Part shown: positions 48,496 through 57,048 of the stretch, one piece after another
How positions within the stretch are numbered: the first letter of the stretch is position 1
Layout: each line of letters starts with the position of its first letter
From: Candidatus Hydrogenisulfobacillus filiaventi
GTDB taxonomy: Bacteria; Bacillota; Sulfobacillia; Sulfobacillales; R501
DNA: 64,000 nucleotides
Reading direction: 5' to 3'
Assembly: GCA_902809825.1 (NCBI GenBank)
Contig: LR778114.1
Location: forward strand, 2,046,001-2,110,000
Translations under genes and position numbers: made by a program
The notes under the pieces: model-generated
The model's input: only the letters and a program-made list of their open reading frames with translations
The model's database searches: none
Told to the model about the DNA's origin: nothing

Positions 48496-48732
48496 TTAGC
48501 CCCCGCTGACCGGCGGGATGAAGACCACCCGGTCGCCTGCTGCCAGCACGGTGGCTGCAGGGGCCCATTCATCGTTCACGGCGAACATCCATCGCTCCAG
48601 GGGCAGGGCCAGGCGATCCTGCCAGCGCCGGAAGAGGTCACCCACCGTGGTGCCCGGCTCCACATCCAGCGTCAGGCTGCGCGTGCCCATGCGGTCGCCG
48701 GCAAACGAGAAGAATTCCACCTGCACCTGCAT
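48496..48732 (-). CDS. moaD: Molybdopterin synthase sulfur carrier MoaD
   Basis: 78-residue ubiquitin-like sulfur carrier: VQVEFFSFAGDRMGTRSLTLDVEPGTTVGDLF, then FIPPVSGG ending in the required Gly-Gly C-terminus that is thiocarboxylated. Follows lgt with 21 bp between. Confidence 0.95.
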   Translation of the reverse strand: MQVQVEFFSFAGDRMGTRSLTLDVEPGTTVGDLFRRWQDRLALPLERWMFAVNDEWAPAATVLAAGDRVVFIPPVSGG

Positions 48733-48753
48733 GGCGTCCTCCCTTCCAGGCGC

Positions 48754-49563
48754 TTAAGGGGCCGGGGCGGGGGCCGTCCCGGCACCCAGGTCCTGCCGCG
48801 GTTCGATCACCACCCGCCGGCTGCGCCAGGCCATGTAGCCGGTGAAGGCCAGGATGGGAGGCGTGAACCACTGCATCAGCGTCACAAACCCGATGCCCCA
48901 CACCGGATTGATGTAATGCACCAGGAACAGGGGGTTGTCGCGGGTGGTCTCGCCGAACACGCCCCGCAGCACCGCATACCAGAACATGGCCGACCAGAAC
49001 TGGTAGCCCGCGGGCGGAGCGCTGCGCCGCTCGAGGTAGAAGAAGCGCAGCAGCAGGATGAGCCCGATGCTGGAACCGATGAGCTGCTCCGGCCAGCGCC
49101 CGAACCCCAGCTCGGTCATGCGCCCCAGCACCTCGTGGTTGAAGATGTTGCCGATCCGGACCATGAAGATGCCCATAGCGATGCCGGGCACCGTCCAGTC
49201 CATAATGCGGCTGAACACGAAGGGCTTGTCGCGCAGCTGCAGCCAGAAGGCCAGGGTGCCGAATCCCACCGCCCCGTCATAAGCGAGGCCGCCCTGCCAC
49301 ACGCGCAGGATCTGGACCGGATCCTGCCAGATCCACTGGGGATCGTTGGCGAGCACAAACACCACCCGCGCGCCTACCATACCCCAGATAATGGTCCAGA
49401 AGGTGATGGAGGCCAGCCGGTCGGGGTCCTCGTTCAGATCCTGGATGCGGTCGAATAGGTAGCCGAGACCGCCTAAAATGGCCAGAACCATGAAGATGCC
49501 GTACCAGTGCACCCCCACGGGCCCGATCCGGAAGGCGTAGGGGCTCAACCAGGGCAGGTCCAA
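48754..49563 (-). CDS. lgt: Prolipoprotein diacylglyceryl transferase
   Basis: Membrane enzyme of 269 residues that adds diacylglycerol to lipobox cysteines. Seven membrane segments. Motifs: GVHWYGIFMVLAILGG (catalytic His region), WQGGLAYDGAVGFG (H-GGL-xxxG type, here QGGLAYDG), the Lgt signature MVRIGNIFNHEVLGRMTELGFG (RxGNFxNxE) and C-terminal tail rich in Pro. Its isolated position beside moaD and hemL is not informative. Confidence 0.93.
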   Translation of the reverse strand: MDLPWLSPYAFRIGPVGVHWYGIFMVLAILGGLGYLFDRIQDLNEDPDRLASITFWTIIWGMVGARVVFVLANDPQWIWQDPVQILRVWQGGLAYDGAVGFGTLAFWLQLRDKPFVFSRIMDWTVPGIAMGIFMVRIGNIFNHEVLGRMTELGFGRWPEQLIGSSIGLILLLRFFYLERRSAPPAGYQFWSAMFWYAVLRGVFGETTRDNPLFLVHYINPVWGIGFVTLMQWFTPPILAFTGYMAWRSRRVVIEPRQDLGAGTAPAPAP

Positions 49564-49584
49564 CGGATCCCCTCCTCCTTTGCC

Positions 49585-50871
49585 CTAGATCCGCGCGAAC
49601 ACCGCGTCGGCCGCACGGATGGTGCGTTCCAGGTCGTCCAGGGAATGGGCGGACGACAGGAACGCGGTCTCGAACTGGGACGGCGGGAAGAAGATGCCCT
49701 GTTCGAGCATGCCGTGGAAGAAGCGGGCATAGCGTTCGCGGTCGGAGGCCTGCACCTCCTCGAAGTTGCGGGGCGGGGTCGGGCGGAAAAAGAGGGTGAA
49801 CATCCCCCCGGCCACGTTGGCCGCCACCGCCAGGCCGCGCCGCCGCCCGCGGTCCACCAGCCCCTCCGCCAGGTAGCGGGTTTTCTGCTCCAAGGGAGGA
49901 TAGAAGGCCGCCCCCCCGATCGCCGTCAGCTGCGCCCGCCCTGCCGCCACCGCCAGCGGATTGCCGGCGAAGGTGCCGGCCTGATAGACGGGTCCAGCCG
50001 GCGCCACCAGATCCATGTACATCCGCCGCCCGCCGTAAACGCCTAGGGGCAGCCCGGCCCCCACCACCTTAGCCAGACAGATGAGGTCCGGATCGAGCCC
50101 GAACAGTTCGGTGGCCCCGCCCCAGGCGACCCGGAAACCCGTCATGACCTCGTCGGCGATGAACAGCGCGCCCGCTTCCCGGGAGAGGGTGCGCACCGCC
50201 TCCAGGAATTCGGGGCTGGGGGGGACCGTCCCCATGTTGCCGGCCACCGGCTCCAGGATGACGGCCGCAATCTCCGGCCCCCGCTCCCGGAAGAGGGCGG
50301 TCAGCGCCTCCACATCGTTGTAGGGCACCGTGAGGGTGAGGGCGGCCATGGCTGCCGGCACCCCCGCCGAGTCGGGCACCCCCACCGTCGCCGCCCCCGA
50401 TCCGGCCTTGATGAGGAGGCTGTCATGGTGCCCATGGTAGGAGCCGGCGAACTTCACCACCAGCTCCCGCCCGGTGGCGGCCCGCGCCACCCGGAGGGCG
50501 GACATGGTGGCTTCGGTGCCGGAATTGACCAGGCGCACCACCTCCAGCGGCCCAATCGCGGCCGTGAGGCTTTCCGCCAGGGCTACCTCCGCTTCGGTCG
50601 GCACCCCGAAGCCGATGCCGCGCGCGGCCTGCTCCCGCACCGCCTCCACCACAGCCGGATGGGCGTGACCCAGAATCAGGGGCCCGTACCCCATCACAAA
50701 ATCCAGGAACCGGCGCCCGTCCTCCGCGATGAGGTAGGCCCCCTCCCCGGCCCGGGCGAAGAAGGGCTCCCCGCCCACGCCCCGGAAGGACCGCACCGGG
50801 CTGTTCACGCCGCCCGGCAGCACGGCCGTGGCCCGCCGCCAGAGTTCCCCCGCGTCTGCCATCGCCATCAC
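49585..50871 (-). CDS. hemL: Glutamate-1-semialdehyde 2,1-aminomutase
   Basis: PLP enzyme (428 residues) that makes 5-aminolevulinate in C5 tetrapyrrole synthesis. PGGVNSPVRSFRGVGGEPFFA, HAHPAVVEAV, LVNSGTEATMSALRVARAATGR, FAGSYHGHHDSLLIKAGSGAATVGVPDSAGVP, the PLP-Asp in LFIADEVMTGFRVAWGGA, and the Schiff-base Lys in ICLAKVVGAGLPLGVYGG are all as in HemL. Heme made here would serve respiration linked to H2 oxidation. Confidence 0.97.
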   Translation of the reverse strand: MMAMADAGELWRRATAVLPGGVNSPVRSFRGVGGEPFFARAGEGAYLIAEDGRRFLDFVMGYGPLILGHAHPAVVEAVREQAARGIGFGVPTEAEVALAESLTAAIGPLEVVRLVNSGTEATMSALRVARAATGRELVVKFAGSYHGHHDSLLIKAGSGAATVGVPDSAGVPAAMAALTLTVPYNDVEALTALFRERGPEIAAVILEPVAGNMGTVPPSPEFLEAVRTLSREAGALFIADEVMTGFRVAWGGATELFGLDPDLICLAKVVGAGLPLGVYGGRRMYMDLVAPAGPVYQAGTFAGNPLAVAAGRAQLTAIGGAAFYPPLEQKTRYLAEGLVDRGRRRGLAVAANVAGGMFTLFFRPTPPRNFEEVQASDRERYARFFHGMLEQGIFFPPSQFETAFLSSAHSLDDLERTIRAADAVFARI

Positions 50872-50878
50872 CCCCGCT

Positions 50879-51949
50879 TCAGACGTTGAACCGGAAGTTG
50901 ACCACGTCCCCGTCGCGCATGACGTAGTCGCGCCCTTCCAGCCGGACCAGTCCCGCTTCCCGGGCCCGGGCCATGGAACCGGCCCGGTCCAGGTCCTCGA
51001 AGGCCACCACCTCCGCGCGGATGAACCCGCGCTCGATGTCGGAATGGATCTTGCCCGCCGCCGCCTTGGCCACCGTACCGGCCGCGATGGGCCAGGCCCG
51101 CACCTCGTCTTCGCCCGCGGTCAGGAAGGAGATGAGCCCCAGGCGGGCGTAGACCGCGCGGGCCACCCGCTCGAGCCCGGTCTCCGCGGTCCCGAGGTCG
51201 GCCAGGAACTCGGCCCGGTCGGCGGGGGAAAGGGCCTGAATCTCCGCCTCCATGGCCCCCGCCAGGGTCAACACCGGCACCCCCTTGGCGGCTGCCAGCG
51301 CCTCCACCTGCTCCCGCTGGGGATAGTCCCCCCGCCGGAAATCGTCCTCGCTCAGGTTGATGAGCCATAGCATGGGCTTAAGGGTCAGGAAGCGGTACCC
51401 GGCCACCATGCGCCGCTCCTCCTCGCTGAGTTCCAGCTGTTCCAGGCGGCGGTTGTCCTCCAGGGCGGCCGTCAGGCGGTCAATGAGGGCCAGCTCGGCC
51501 GCATCCTGCGCCTTGGGGCCCTTGCGTCCGCTCCGCAGCCGCTCCCGCCGCTTCTCCAGCAGGTCGAGATCGGCCAGCCCCAGCTCCAGCTCCATCTCCT
51601 CGATGTCGGCGTAGGGACGGGCGGGCGTGCCGGCCGCGTCGGAGAAGCCCCGCACCACATGCAGGAGGGCGTCCACCTGCCGGACGTCGTTGAGGAACCG
51701 GTTGGGCCCCCCCTGCTCCTGGCGCATGAGTCCGGGCACATCCACCACCGCCAGCTGGGCCGGGGTCACCTTGCGGGGATGGTACAGCGCCGCCAGCCGG
51801 TCCAGCCGCCGGTCGGGGATGGCGGCCATGGCGTGGTGGGACTCCGCCTTGGAGCCCCCATAGCGGTTGACCTCGGTGCCGGATCCCGTCAACAGGTTAA
51901 ATACCGTCGTCTTGCCCGAGAGCGGCAAGCCGATGAGTCCCACATCCAC
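50879..51949 (-). CDS. ychF: Ribosome-associated GTP/ATPase YchF (OBG family)
   Basis: 356-residue P-loop protein. VDVGLIGLPLSGKTTVFNLLTG (P-loop), AVVDVPGLMRQEQGGPNRFLNDVRQVDALLHVVR (DxxG then switch), no canonical NKxD but NLSEDDF, as in the ATP-preferring YchF/OLA1 subgroup. The C-terminal TGS-like domain (FLTAGEDEVRAWPIAAGTVAKAAAGKIHSDIERGFIRAEV ... EGRDYVMRDGDVVNFRFNV) is diagnostic. GTG 51949 is preceded by GGGGGAAGCAGG. Confidence 0.96.
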   Translation of the reverse strand: MDVGLIGLPLSGKTTVFNLLTGSGTEVNRYGGSKAESHHAMAAIPDRRLDRLAALYHPRKVTPAQLAVVDVPGLMRQEQGGPNRFLNDVRQVDALLHVVRGFSDAAGTPARPYADIEEMELELGLADLDLLEKRRERLRSGRKGPKAQDAAELALIDRLTAALEDNRRLEQLELSEEERRMVAGYRFLTLKPMLWLINLSEDDFRRGDYPQREQVEALAAAKGVPVLTLAGAMEAEIQALSPADRAEFLADLGTAETGLERVARAVYARLGLISFLTAGEDEVRAWPIAAGTVAKAAAGKIHSDIERGFIRAEVVAFEDLDRAGSMARAREAGLVRLEGRDYVMRDGDVVNFRFNV

Positions 51950-52020
51950 CCTGCTTCCCCCATTTCTTCCGCCATTATAGACATGAGCCGGGGGCGGCCA
52001 CAACGCGAAGGGGGACGGGG

Positions 52021-52905
52021 ATGTACTACATCGGCATCGACGGCGGCGGCACGCGCAGTGAAGGCGTGTTGACGGACCGGAGGGGGCGGGTTCTGCGCCG
52101 GGCCTGGTCCGGCCCCGCCAGCTGGCCGTTGGCCGGGCCGGCCGCGCTGCAGGCAGTGGCAGCCCTCTGGCGGGCCCTCACCCGCGGACGGCCGCCGGTG
52201 GCGGCGGCCGTGCTGGGCCTGGCCGGCCTGGAGCGGAGCCGGCCGGCCTGGACGGCCGGCCTCAACCTCGGCCGCCGGCGACGACTGTGGCTGGTGCCTG
52301 ATTACCGGCTGCCCTGGGCGGCGGCGGGCGGCGGCGGGCCGGCTGCGGTAGCGGTGCTGGGCACCGGCTCGGTCTTCCTGGCCGCCGACGGGGCCGGTTT
52401 TGAGCGCCGACTGGGCGGCTACGGCTGGCGGGTCGGCGACCCGGGGTCGGGGGAAAGCCTCGGCCGCCAGGCGCTGGGGGCCGCCCTGGCCGCCCTGGAA
52501 GGCGCCGGCCCGGCCACCGCGTTAGCGCCGGCGGCGTTGGCCCTCTGGCGGGCAGATTCCGTGCCGGCCCTGCTGGACGGCCTGTACCGCCGCTCCCGCC
52601 CCCGGCCGGCCGATTTTACCCCGGCCCTGCTGGCCGCCGCGGCAGCGGGGGACCCTGTGGCCGGCACCCTGATCGCCGCCGAGGAGCGGCGGCTCAGGCC
52701 GTTCCTGGAAGCCCTCACCGCCGGCCCGGCCACCCGCTGGCCCCTGGTCCTGGCCGGCGGCCTGGGCCCCTTCTGGGAGGGCCGCCTGCGGCCCCGGCTG
52801 CCGCATCTGCGCCCGGCACCCGGAGACCCGGCCGCAACCGCCGCCGCGCTGGCCCGGCGGTGGCACCGGGACGGCGCCCCCGCCTGGGCGGACCGGTCCT
52901 TATAG
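52021..52905 (+). CDS. BadF/BadG/N-acetylglucosamine kinase-family sugar kinase
   Basis: ASKHA-fold kinase, 294 residues. Phosphate-1 motif YYIGIDGGGTRSEGVLTDRRGRVL, AAVLGLAGLERSRP, adenosine motif VAVLGTGSVFLAADG and GYGWRVGDPGSGESLGRQAL, the NAGK-type second phosphate loop. Likely phosphorylates GlcNAc or an amino sugar from cell-wall turnover. Convergent with the serine hydrolase gene (6-bp overlap), opposite to murQ, forming a cell-wall salvage group. Confidence 0.87.
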   Translation: MYYIGIDGGGTRSEGVLTDRRGRVLRRAWSGPASWPLAGPAALQAVAALWRALTRGRPPVAAAVLGLAGLERSRPAWTAGLNLGRRRRLWLVPDYRLPWAAAGGGGPAAVAVLGTGSVFLAADGAGFERRLGGYGWRVGDPGSGESLGRQALGAALAALEGAGPATALAPAALALWRADSVPALLDGLYRRSRPRPADFTPALLAAAAAGDPVAGTLIAAEERRLRPFLEALTAGPATRWPLVLAGGLGPFWEGRLRPRLPHLRPAPGDPAATAAALARRWHRDGAPAWADRSL

Positions 52906-53925
52906 GCCCGCGGCCTCCCGCACCGCCGCGTGAAAGCGGCGGCGGAGGGATCCCAGCGGGTGATCCCGCCCCAGGTGCACCCGGTTGGTCAGCAGGACCG
53001 CCCACAGCCCGGAGCCGGGATCCAGAGCCAGGGAGGTGCCGGTAAAGCCGGTATGCGCCACCGTGCCCGGGGGCCAGCGGGGGCCGGCGGGATCATGGGC
53101 ATCGCCGTGCAGCACCCAGCCCAGCCCGCGCCGCCCGCCCATGCCCTCGGTCCAGCAGGCCAGGGCCCGCGCCCGCAGGGGATCCTCCCGGCCGACGGTG
53201 GCCCACCAGCTCAGGTAACGGGCCAGGTCGCCCACCGGCGCAAACAGGCCGGCATGCCCCGCCACCCCGCCCAGGGCGCGGGCGTTCTCATCATGCACGG
53301 TGCCGGCCAGCGGCCGCCCGTCGACCACCTCAGTGGCCGCGATCCAGGGGCGCCAGCTGAGCGGCGGCCGGAACCGGGTCCGGTCCATACCCAGGGGCTG
53401 GAACACCCGCCTGGCGGCCAGCTCGTCCAGGGACGCCCCGCCGGCCGCCTCTGCTACCAGGCCCAGCAGGATGAACCCCAGGTCGCTGTAAACCACGCGC
53501 CGGCCGGGTGCCTCCCGCAGGGGGGTGGCCAGCGCGCCCGCCCGCGGATCGGGCAGGCGGTCCAGCCGGCGGTGGGCGGGCAGGCCGCCGCAATGAGCCA
53601 GCAGGTGCCAGACCTGCACCGCCGCCTTCGGACCCTCGCGGTAAGCAGGCAGAAACCGTCCGACCGGATCCTCCAGGGTCAGCCGGCCTTCGGCGGCCAG
53701 GTCCAGGATCACCGGCAGTGTCGCCACCACCTTGGTCAGGGAGGCCAGATCAAAGAGGGTATCAAGGTGCATGGCCCGCGGGTTCTCTCCCAATTCCGCC
53801 CAGCCGACGGCCTCCGCCCACCACCGTTCATGACCGCGGCCCACCGCCGCCACCGCCCCCGGAATCTCCGCCCGCGCCACGGCATCCGCCAATAAGGCAC
53901 GCACCGCCGTCCAGCCCCGGCTCAT
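52900..53925 (-). CDS. Serine hydrolase of the beta-lactamase (class C/PBP) family
   Basis: 341-residue DD-peptidase/esterase-like protein. SxxK nucleophile in LFDLASLTKVVATL, YxN-type motif as YSDLGFILLGL, and the third motif region HTGFTGTSLALDPG (HTG in place of KTG). No signal peptide is evident. Start ATG 53925 overlaps the murQ stop (ATGA). Probably acts on muropeptide or amino-sugar-linked substrates during wall recycling; a true beta-lactamase is unlikely. Confidence 0.85.
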   Translation of the reverse strand: MSRGWTAVRALLADAVARAEIPGAVAAVGRGHERWWAEAVGWAELGENPRAMHLDTLFDLASLTKVVATLPVILDLAAEGRLTLEDPVGRFLPAYREGPKAAVQVWHLLAHCGGLPAHRRLDRLPDPRAGALATPLREAPGRRVVYSDLGFILLGLVAEAAGGASLDELAARRVFQPLGMDRTRFRPPLSWRPWIAATEVVDGRPLAGTVHDENARALGGVAGHAGLFAPVGDLARYLSWWATVGREDPLRARALACWTEGMGGRRGLGWVLHGDAHDPAGPRWPPGTVAHTGFTGTSLALDPGSGLWAVLLTNRVHLGRDHPLGSLRRRFHAAVREAAGL

Positions 53926-54836
53926 GGGCCGGCACCCCCCGGGCGGCGGGCCAGGGCGGCCAGGGACCCGCCCGCCGCCGCCAGGGCCGCCCGCGCCGCG
54001 TCCGCCGGAGCCCCCGTCAGGCCCATGGCTACCGCCAGGGTCACCTCTCCCCCGGCTGCCGCCAGCAGGCGCCCGGCCTCCTCGGGTCCGCACCCCAGCG
54101 CCATCGCCACCAGACGACGGGCACGGCCCGCCAGCTTGGCATTGGCGGCCCGGATGCCCACGGGCAGATTGCGGAAGGTACGGCCCAGCCGCACCATCAC
54201 GGCGGTGCTGAACAGGGTCAGGACCACCTTTTCCGCGGTGCCGGCCTGCATCCGGGTGGACCCCAGCAGCGCCTCCGGCCCGGTAGGTACCACCACCGTG
54301 ACGGTGCACCAAGCGCTCAGCGCCGGATTCCGGGTCATGGCCACCCCCACGGTGGCCAGAGCCTGTCGGCGGGCCCATTCCAGGGCACCCAGCACGTAGG
54401 GGCTGCGGCCGCCCGCCGAGAGGCCCACCACCACATCGCCGGCGCGGGCGCCCGCCGCCGCCAGGTCGCGGGCCCCTGCCTCCCGGTCATCCTCGGCCGC
54501 CTCCACCGCGGTGGTGAAGGCGCCGGTCCCGCCCGCCAGCAGCGCCTGCACCAGCCCGGCGGGCACCCCGAAGGTAGGCGGCCACTCGGCGGCGTCTGCC
54601 ACCGCCAGGCGGCCGCTGGTACCCGCGCCTACATAAAACAGCCGGCCGCCGCCCGCCAGGCGGGCCGCGGCCAGGTCCACCGCCTCCCCCAGCGCGGGCA
54701 GGGCGGCGGCTACGGCCTGCACCGCCGCCAGCTGCCGCTGAAGGAGAACCTCCAGCAGGGACCCGGTTCCCAGGTCCTCCAACGGGGGCACCCCGGGGTC
54801 GAAGGCCTCCGTTTCCGGTTCCCGTTCCTCGGCCAT
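53922..54836 (-). CDS. murQ: N-acetylmuramic acid 6-phosphate etherase
   Basis: 304-residue SIS-domain lyase that cleaves MurNAc-6-P to GlcNAc-6-P and lactate. LFYVGAGTSGRLAVADAAEWPPTFGVPAGLVQALLAGG (signature with Glu in DAAEWPPTFG), GDVVVGLSAGGRSPYVLGAL, and STAVMVRLGRTFRNLPVGIRAANAKL. Followed without gap by the serine hydrolase gene and facing a sugar kinase, consistent with cell-wall salvage. Confidence 0.96.
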   Translation of the reverse strand: MAEEREPETEAFDPGVPPLEDLGTGSLLEVLLQRQLAAVQAVAAALPALGEAVDLAAARLAGGGRLFYVGAGTSGRLAVADAAEWPPTFGVPAGLVQALLAGGTGAFTTAVEAAEDDREAGARDLAAAGARAGDVVVGLSAGGRSPYVLGALEWARRQALATVGVAMTRNPALSAWCTVTVVVPTGPEALLGSTRMQAGTAEKVVLTLFSTAVMVRLGRTFRNLPVGIRAANAKLAGRARRLVAMALGCGPEEAGRLLAAAGGEVTLAVAMGLTGAPADAARAALAAAGGSLAALARRPGGAGP

Positions 54837-54905
54837 GCCAGCCCCCTTACCGGACGGTCCCGGAAACCAGAGCGGCAGGACCGCTACCCTCCGGGCACCG
54901 TCGGG

Positions 54906-55064
54906 CTACTGCCGGCGGTCCTGTTGCGAGGGCGGCAACCGGGGATCCACCCGGTCGGCCGGGCTCACCTCCAACCCCAGTTCCCGGGCCACCTCCTCCT
55001 GAAAGCGTTCCCGGTTGAGATCCGCCAGGGACAGCCGGCGGGCGCCCTTGCGCTCCTTGGCCAT
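54906..55064 (-). CDS. Small basic/acidic protein, 52 residues
   Basis: ATG 55064 with a strong GGAGGTGAGG ribosome site gives MAKERKGARRLSLADLNRERFQEEVARELGLEVS and ends PSQQDRRQ. The FQEEVARELGL stretch loosely recalls the KxEIAxELG motif of small acid-soluble spore proteins, but the match is too short for assignment. It is the last gene of a minus-strand group headed by the dehydrogenase at 58617. Confidence 0.6.
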   Translation of the reverse strand: MAKERKGARRLSLADLNRERFQEEVARELGLEVSPADRVDPRLPPSQQDRRQ

Positions 55065-55143
55065 CAGCCTCACCTCCGGCCCTAGCGTGCCCGCCGGCAG
55101 GCCGGGGCCACACCCCGCAACCGCTGCCGGAAGTGGGACCGTT

Positions 55144-55605
55144 CTACTCGGCCGGAATGGTAGGAACCTCCTCCAAGGTGCCGATCAGGGAACCGTTGAG
55201 GAACACCTCCGACACGATTCGGGCCGTCTCCCGCAGCATGGCCGACACACTGCAGTACTTCTCCTGCGACAACCGCACCGCCCGCATCAGCTGCTCCGGG
55301 GTGGCATCGGCCGACTGCAGGCGGTAGCGCATCCGGATTTCGGTGTACACCTTGGGGTGTTGGGGAGCCCGGTCGGCGTCAATGTCGACATCAAATGCGT
55401 CGATGGCCACCCGCATCTTCCTCAGGATGGACACCACATCCATGCCCGTGCACCCGCCCAGGGAGACCAGGGTCAGCTCCATAGGCCGGGTTCCGGCGTC
55501 GGTCCCGCCTACCTCGGGGGCGGCATCCATCAGCACCACGTGGCCGGAGCCACCCATCCCCGAAAACTTCATCCCTCCATCGTACCGCACCCTCGCCGTG
55601 GTCAT
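55144..55605 (-). CDS. OsmC/Ohr-family peroxidase-like protein
   Basis: 153 residues, OsmC fold. Active-site cysteines in LVSLGGCTGMDVVSIL and LSQEKYCSVSAML at the expected spacing; N-terminal strands VRYDGGMKFSGMGGSGHVVLMD. Members reduce organic hydroperoxides or handle persulfides. ATG 55605 overlaps the upstream nuclease stop (ATGA). Confidence 0.92.
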   Translation of the reverse strand: MTTARVRYDGGMKFSGMGGSGHVVLMDAAPEVGGTDAGTRPMELTLVSLGGCTGMDVVSILRKMRVAIDAFDVDIDADRAPQHPKVYTEIRMRYRLQSADATPEQLMRAVRLSQEKYCSVSAMLRETARIVSEVFLNGSLIGTLEEVPTIPAE

Positions 55606-56285
55606 GCCGGCCCTCCTTCCTCTTGTGTGCGCGCAGAGTGAACCCACGCCGGCGGCGAGGGCTGCGACGGCAATGCCGGCAGCGGGGGGTCGGGCTCCCA
55701 GTCCGGGTGTGCCTCCACCGCCGCCGCCCGTTCCGCCTCACTCCGGAAACACCGCTGCCAGCGGTCGCAGGTCAGGCAGCCCCGGCTGACCTCCCGCGAC
55801 GGCAGCCGGTGAGCCGCCTGGTAGCGGCGGACCGCCTCCAGCCGCTGCCCGAGCCAGGCCGTCCAGGCCGGATCAGGATAAGCCGCCCACTGCAGGCGGC
55901 GCCCGCTGTCGCGCTCCTCCACCACCAGGCAGCCGCGGCGGTAGGCCCCGGTCGCCAGGTAACACATCAGCTGGGCCCAATGCTCCGCCAGCGGCCGACC
56001 GCTGGCCAGCATGGCCTGAAACCGCTCGGGTCCGGCGGTCTTGTACTCGATGGCCACCGGCTCCCCGTTCAGGCGCACCACCGCATCCACCCGGCCTGAC
56101 ACCTGCCAGCTTTCACTGACCAGCGGAGCTTCCACGGCGATCACGTCAGCCTCCGTCAGCAGCCAGGTCTGGAAGCGGCGGTGGCGGGCGCTGCCCTCGG
56201 CCATCACCGCCTGCGCCTCCGGGGTGATGAGCCGCCCAAAGCCCAGCACCTCCATCACCGCATACCGCAGGCAGGCCCCCGCCAC
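55602..56285 (-). CDS. Cas4/RecB-like PD-(D/E)XK nuclease, not CRISPR-linked
   Basis: 227-residue nuclease. Catalytic core SGRVDAVVRLNGEPVAIEYKTA (D, then E-x-K) with later Q in AQLMCYLA. One N-terminal Cys (ACLRYAVMEV) and three C-terminal (SRGCLTCDRWQRCF) have the spacing of the Cas4/AddB-type [4Fe-4S] cluster. No cas genes or repeats are nearby, so a DNA-repair type role is more likely. GTG 56285 lacks a ribosome site; upstream PPRRFPPSV is family-like, so the real start may be further 5'. Confidence 0.75.
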   Translation of the reverse strand: MAGACLRYAVMEVLGFGRLITPEAQAVMAEGSARHRRFQTWLLTEADVIAVEAPLVSESWQVSGRVDAVVRLNGEPVAIEYKTAGPERFQAMLASGRPLAEHWAQLMCYLATGAYRRGCLVVEERDSGRRLQWAAYPDPAWTAWLGQRLEAVRRYQAAHRLPSREVSRGCLTCDRWQRCFRSEAERAAAVEAHPDWEPDPPLPALPSQPSPPAWVHSARTQEEGGPA

Positions 56286-56334
56286 CGAGGGCGGAAAGCG
56301 CCGCGGCGGACGGCCGGCCCGCCCGCCGCGCCCC

Positions 56335-57048
56335 TTAGCGATAGCTTTCCCCCGGGGCCAGGGCCCGGACCTCCACGGCCTGCCCGGCCAGCAGCTCGGC
56401 CAGGGCGGCGGGGGTGCCGGTCAAGGCCGGGAAGGTCCCGTAGTGAATCGGGATCACCACCTTCAGCGCCGGTTCCAGCAGGCCGACCGCATAGGCCGCC
56501 TCCCGCGGTGCCATGGTGAAGTGGCCGCCGATCGGCAGGCAGGCCACCTCCGGCGCATAGAGGTCGCGGATCAGGGCCATGTCCCCGAACACGTTGGTGT
56601 CGCCGGCATGGTAGACGGTGACCCCGTTGTCCAGCACCAGCACCAGGCCGGAGGCCTCGCCGCCATAGATGAGACCATCGGGGGTGGAAATGCCGGAGCT
56701 GTGGTCGGCGTACACCATCGTGACCCGGGCTCCCGGCACCTCCACCGTTCCCCCCTTGTTCATGCCGACCGTGTTGCGGACCCCTTCGCCTTCCAGATAG
56801 GACGCGATCTCGAAGTTGGCCACCACCACCGCACCGGTGCGCCGGGCCAGGGCAGCGGCGCTGCCCATGTGATCAAAATGCCCGTGGGTGATGAGGATGG
56901 CGTCCACCTGGTCCAGGTGATGGTATGCCGCCGGGCACTTGGGGTTACCCTCCAACCAGGGGTCGATGATGATCCGCTTGCCGCCGGCGGTGGTCACCAG
57001 CACGGTGGCATGGCCGAGCCAGGTCAGGGTTGCTCCGTTGAGTCCCAT
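56335..57048 (-). CDS. Metal-dependent hydrolase, UPF0173 (YtkL-like)
   Basis: 237-residue metallo-beta-lactamase-fold protein. LTWLGHATVLV, IIIDPWLEGNPKCP, ILITHGHFDHMGSAAAL (HxHxDH), VYHAGDTNVFGDM (metal Asp), IGGHFTMAPREAA and VIPIHYGTFPAL are the complete UPF0173 set. Substrate unknown. ATG 57048 follows GGAGGCGGCGAC and overlaps the HAD gene by 25 bp. Confidence 0.93.
   Translation of the reverse strand: MGLNGATLTWLGHATVLVTTAGGKRIIIDPWLEGNPKCPAAYHHLDQVDAILITHGHFDHMGSAAALARRTGAVVVANFEIASYLEGEGVRNTVGMNKGGTVEVPGARVTMVYADHSSGISTPDGLIYGGEASGLVLVLDNGVTVYHAGDTNVFGDMALIRDLYAPEVACLPIGGHFTMAPREAAYAVGLLEPALKVVIPIHYGTFPALTGTPAALAELLAGQAVEVRALAPGESYR

Noticed and set aside
54837-54905. Possible tRNA in the gap after murQ
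   Set aside because: Cloverleaf arms, T-loop and anticodon stem could not be formed.
55602-56285. CRISPR-Cas locus
   Set aside because: No repeat array and no other cas gene; only a Cas4-like nuclease domain.
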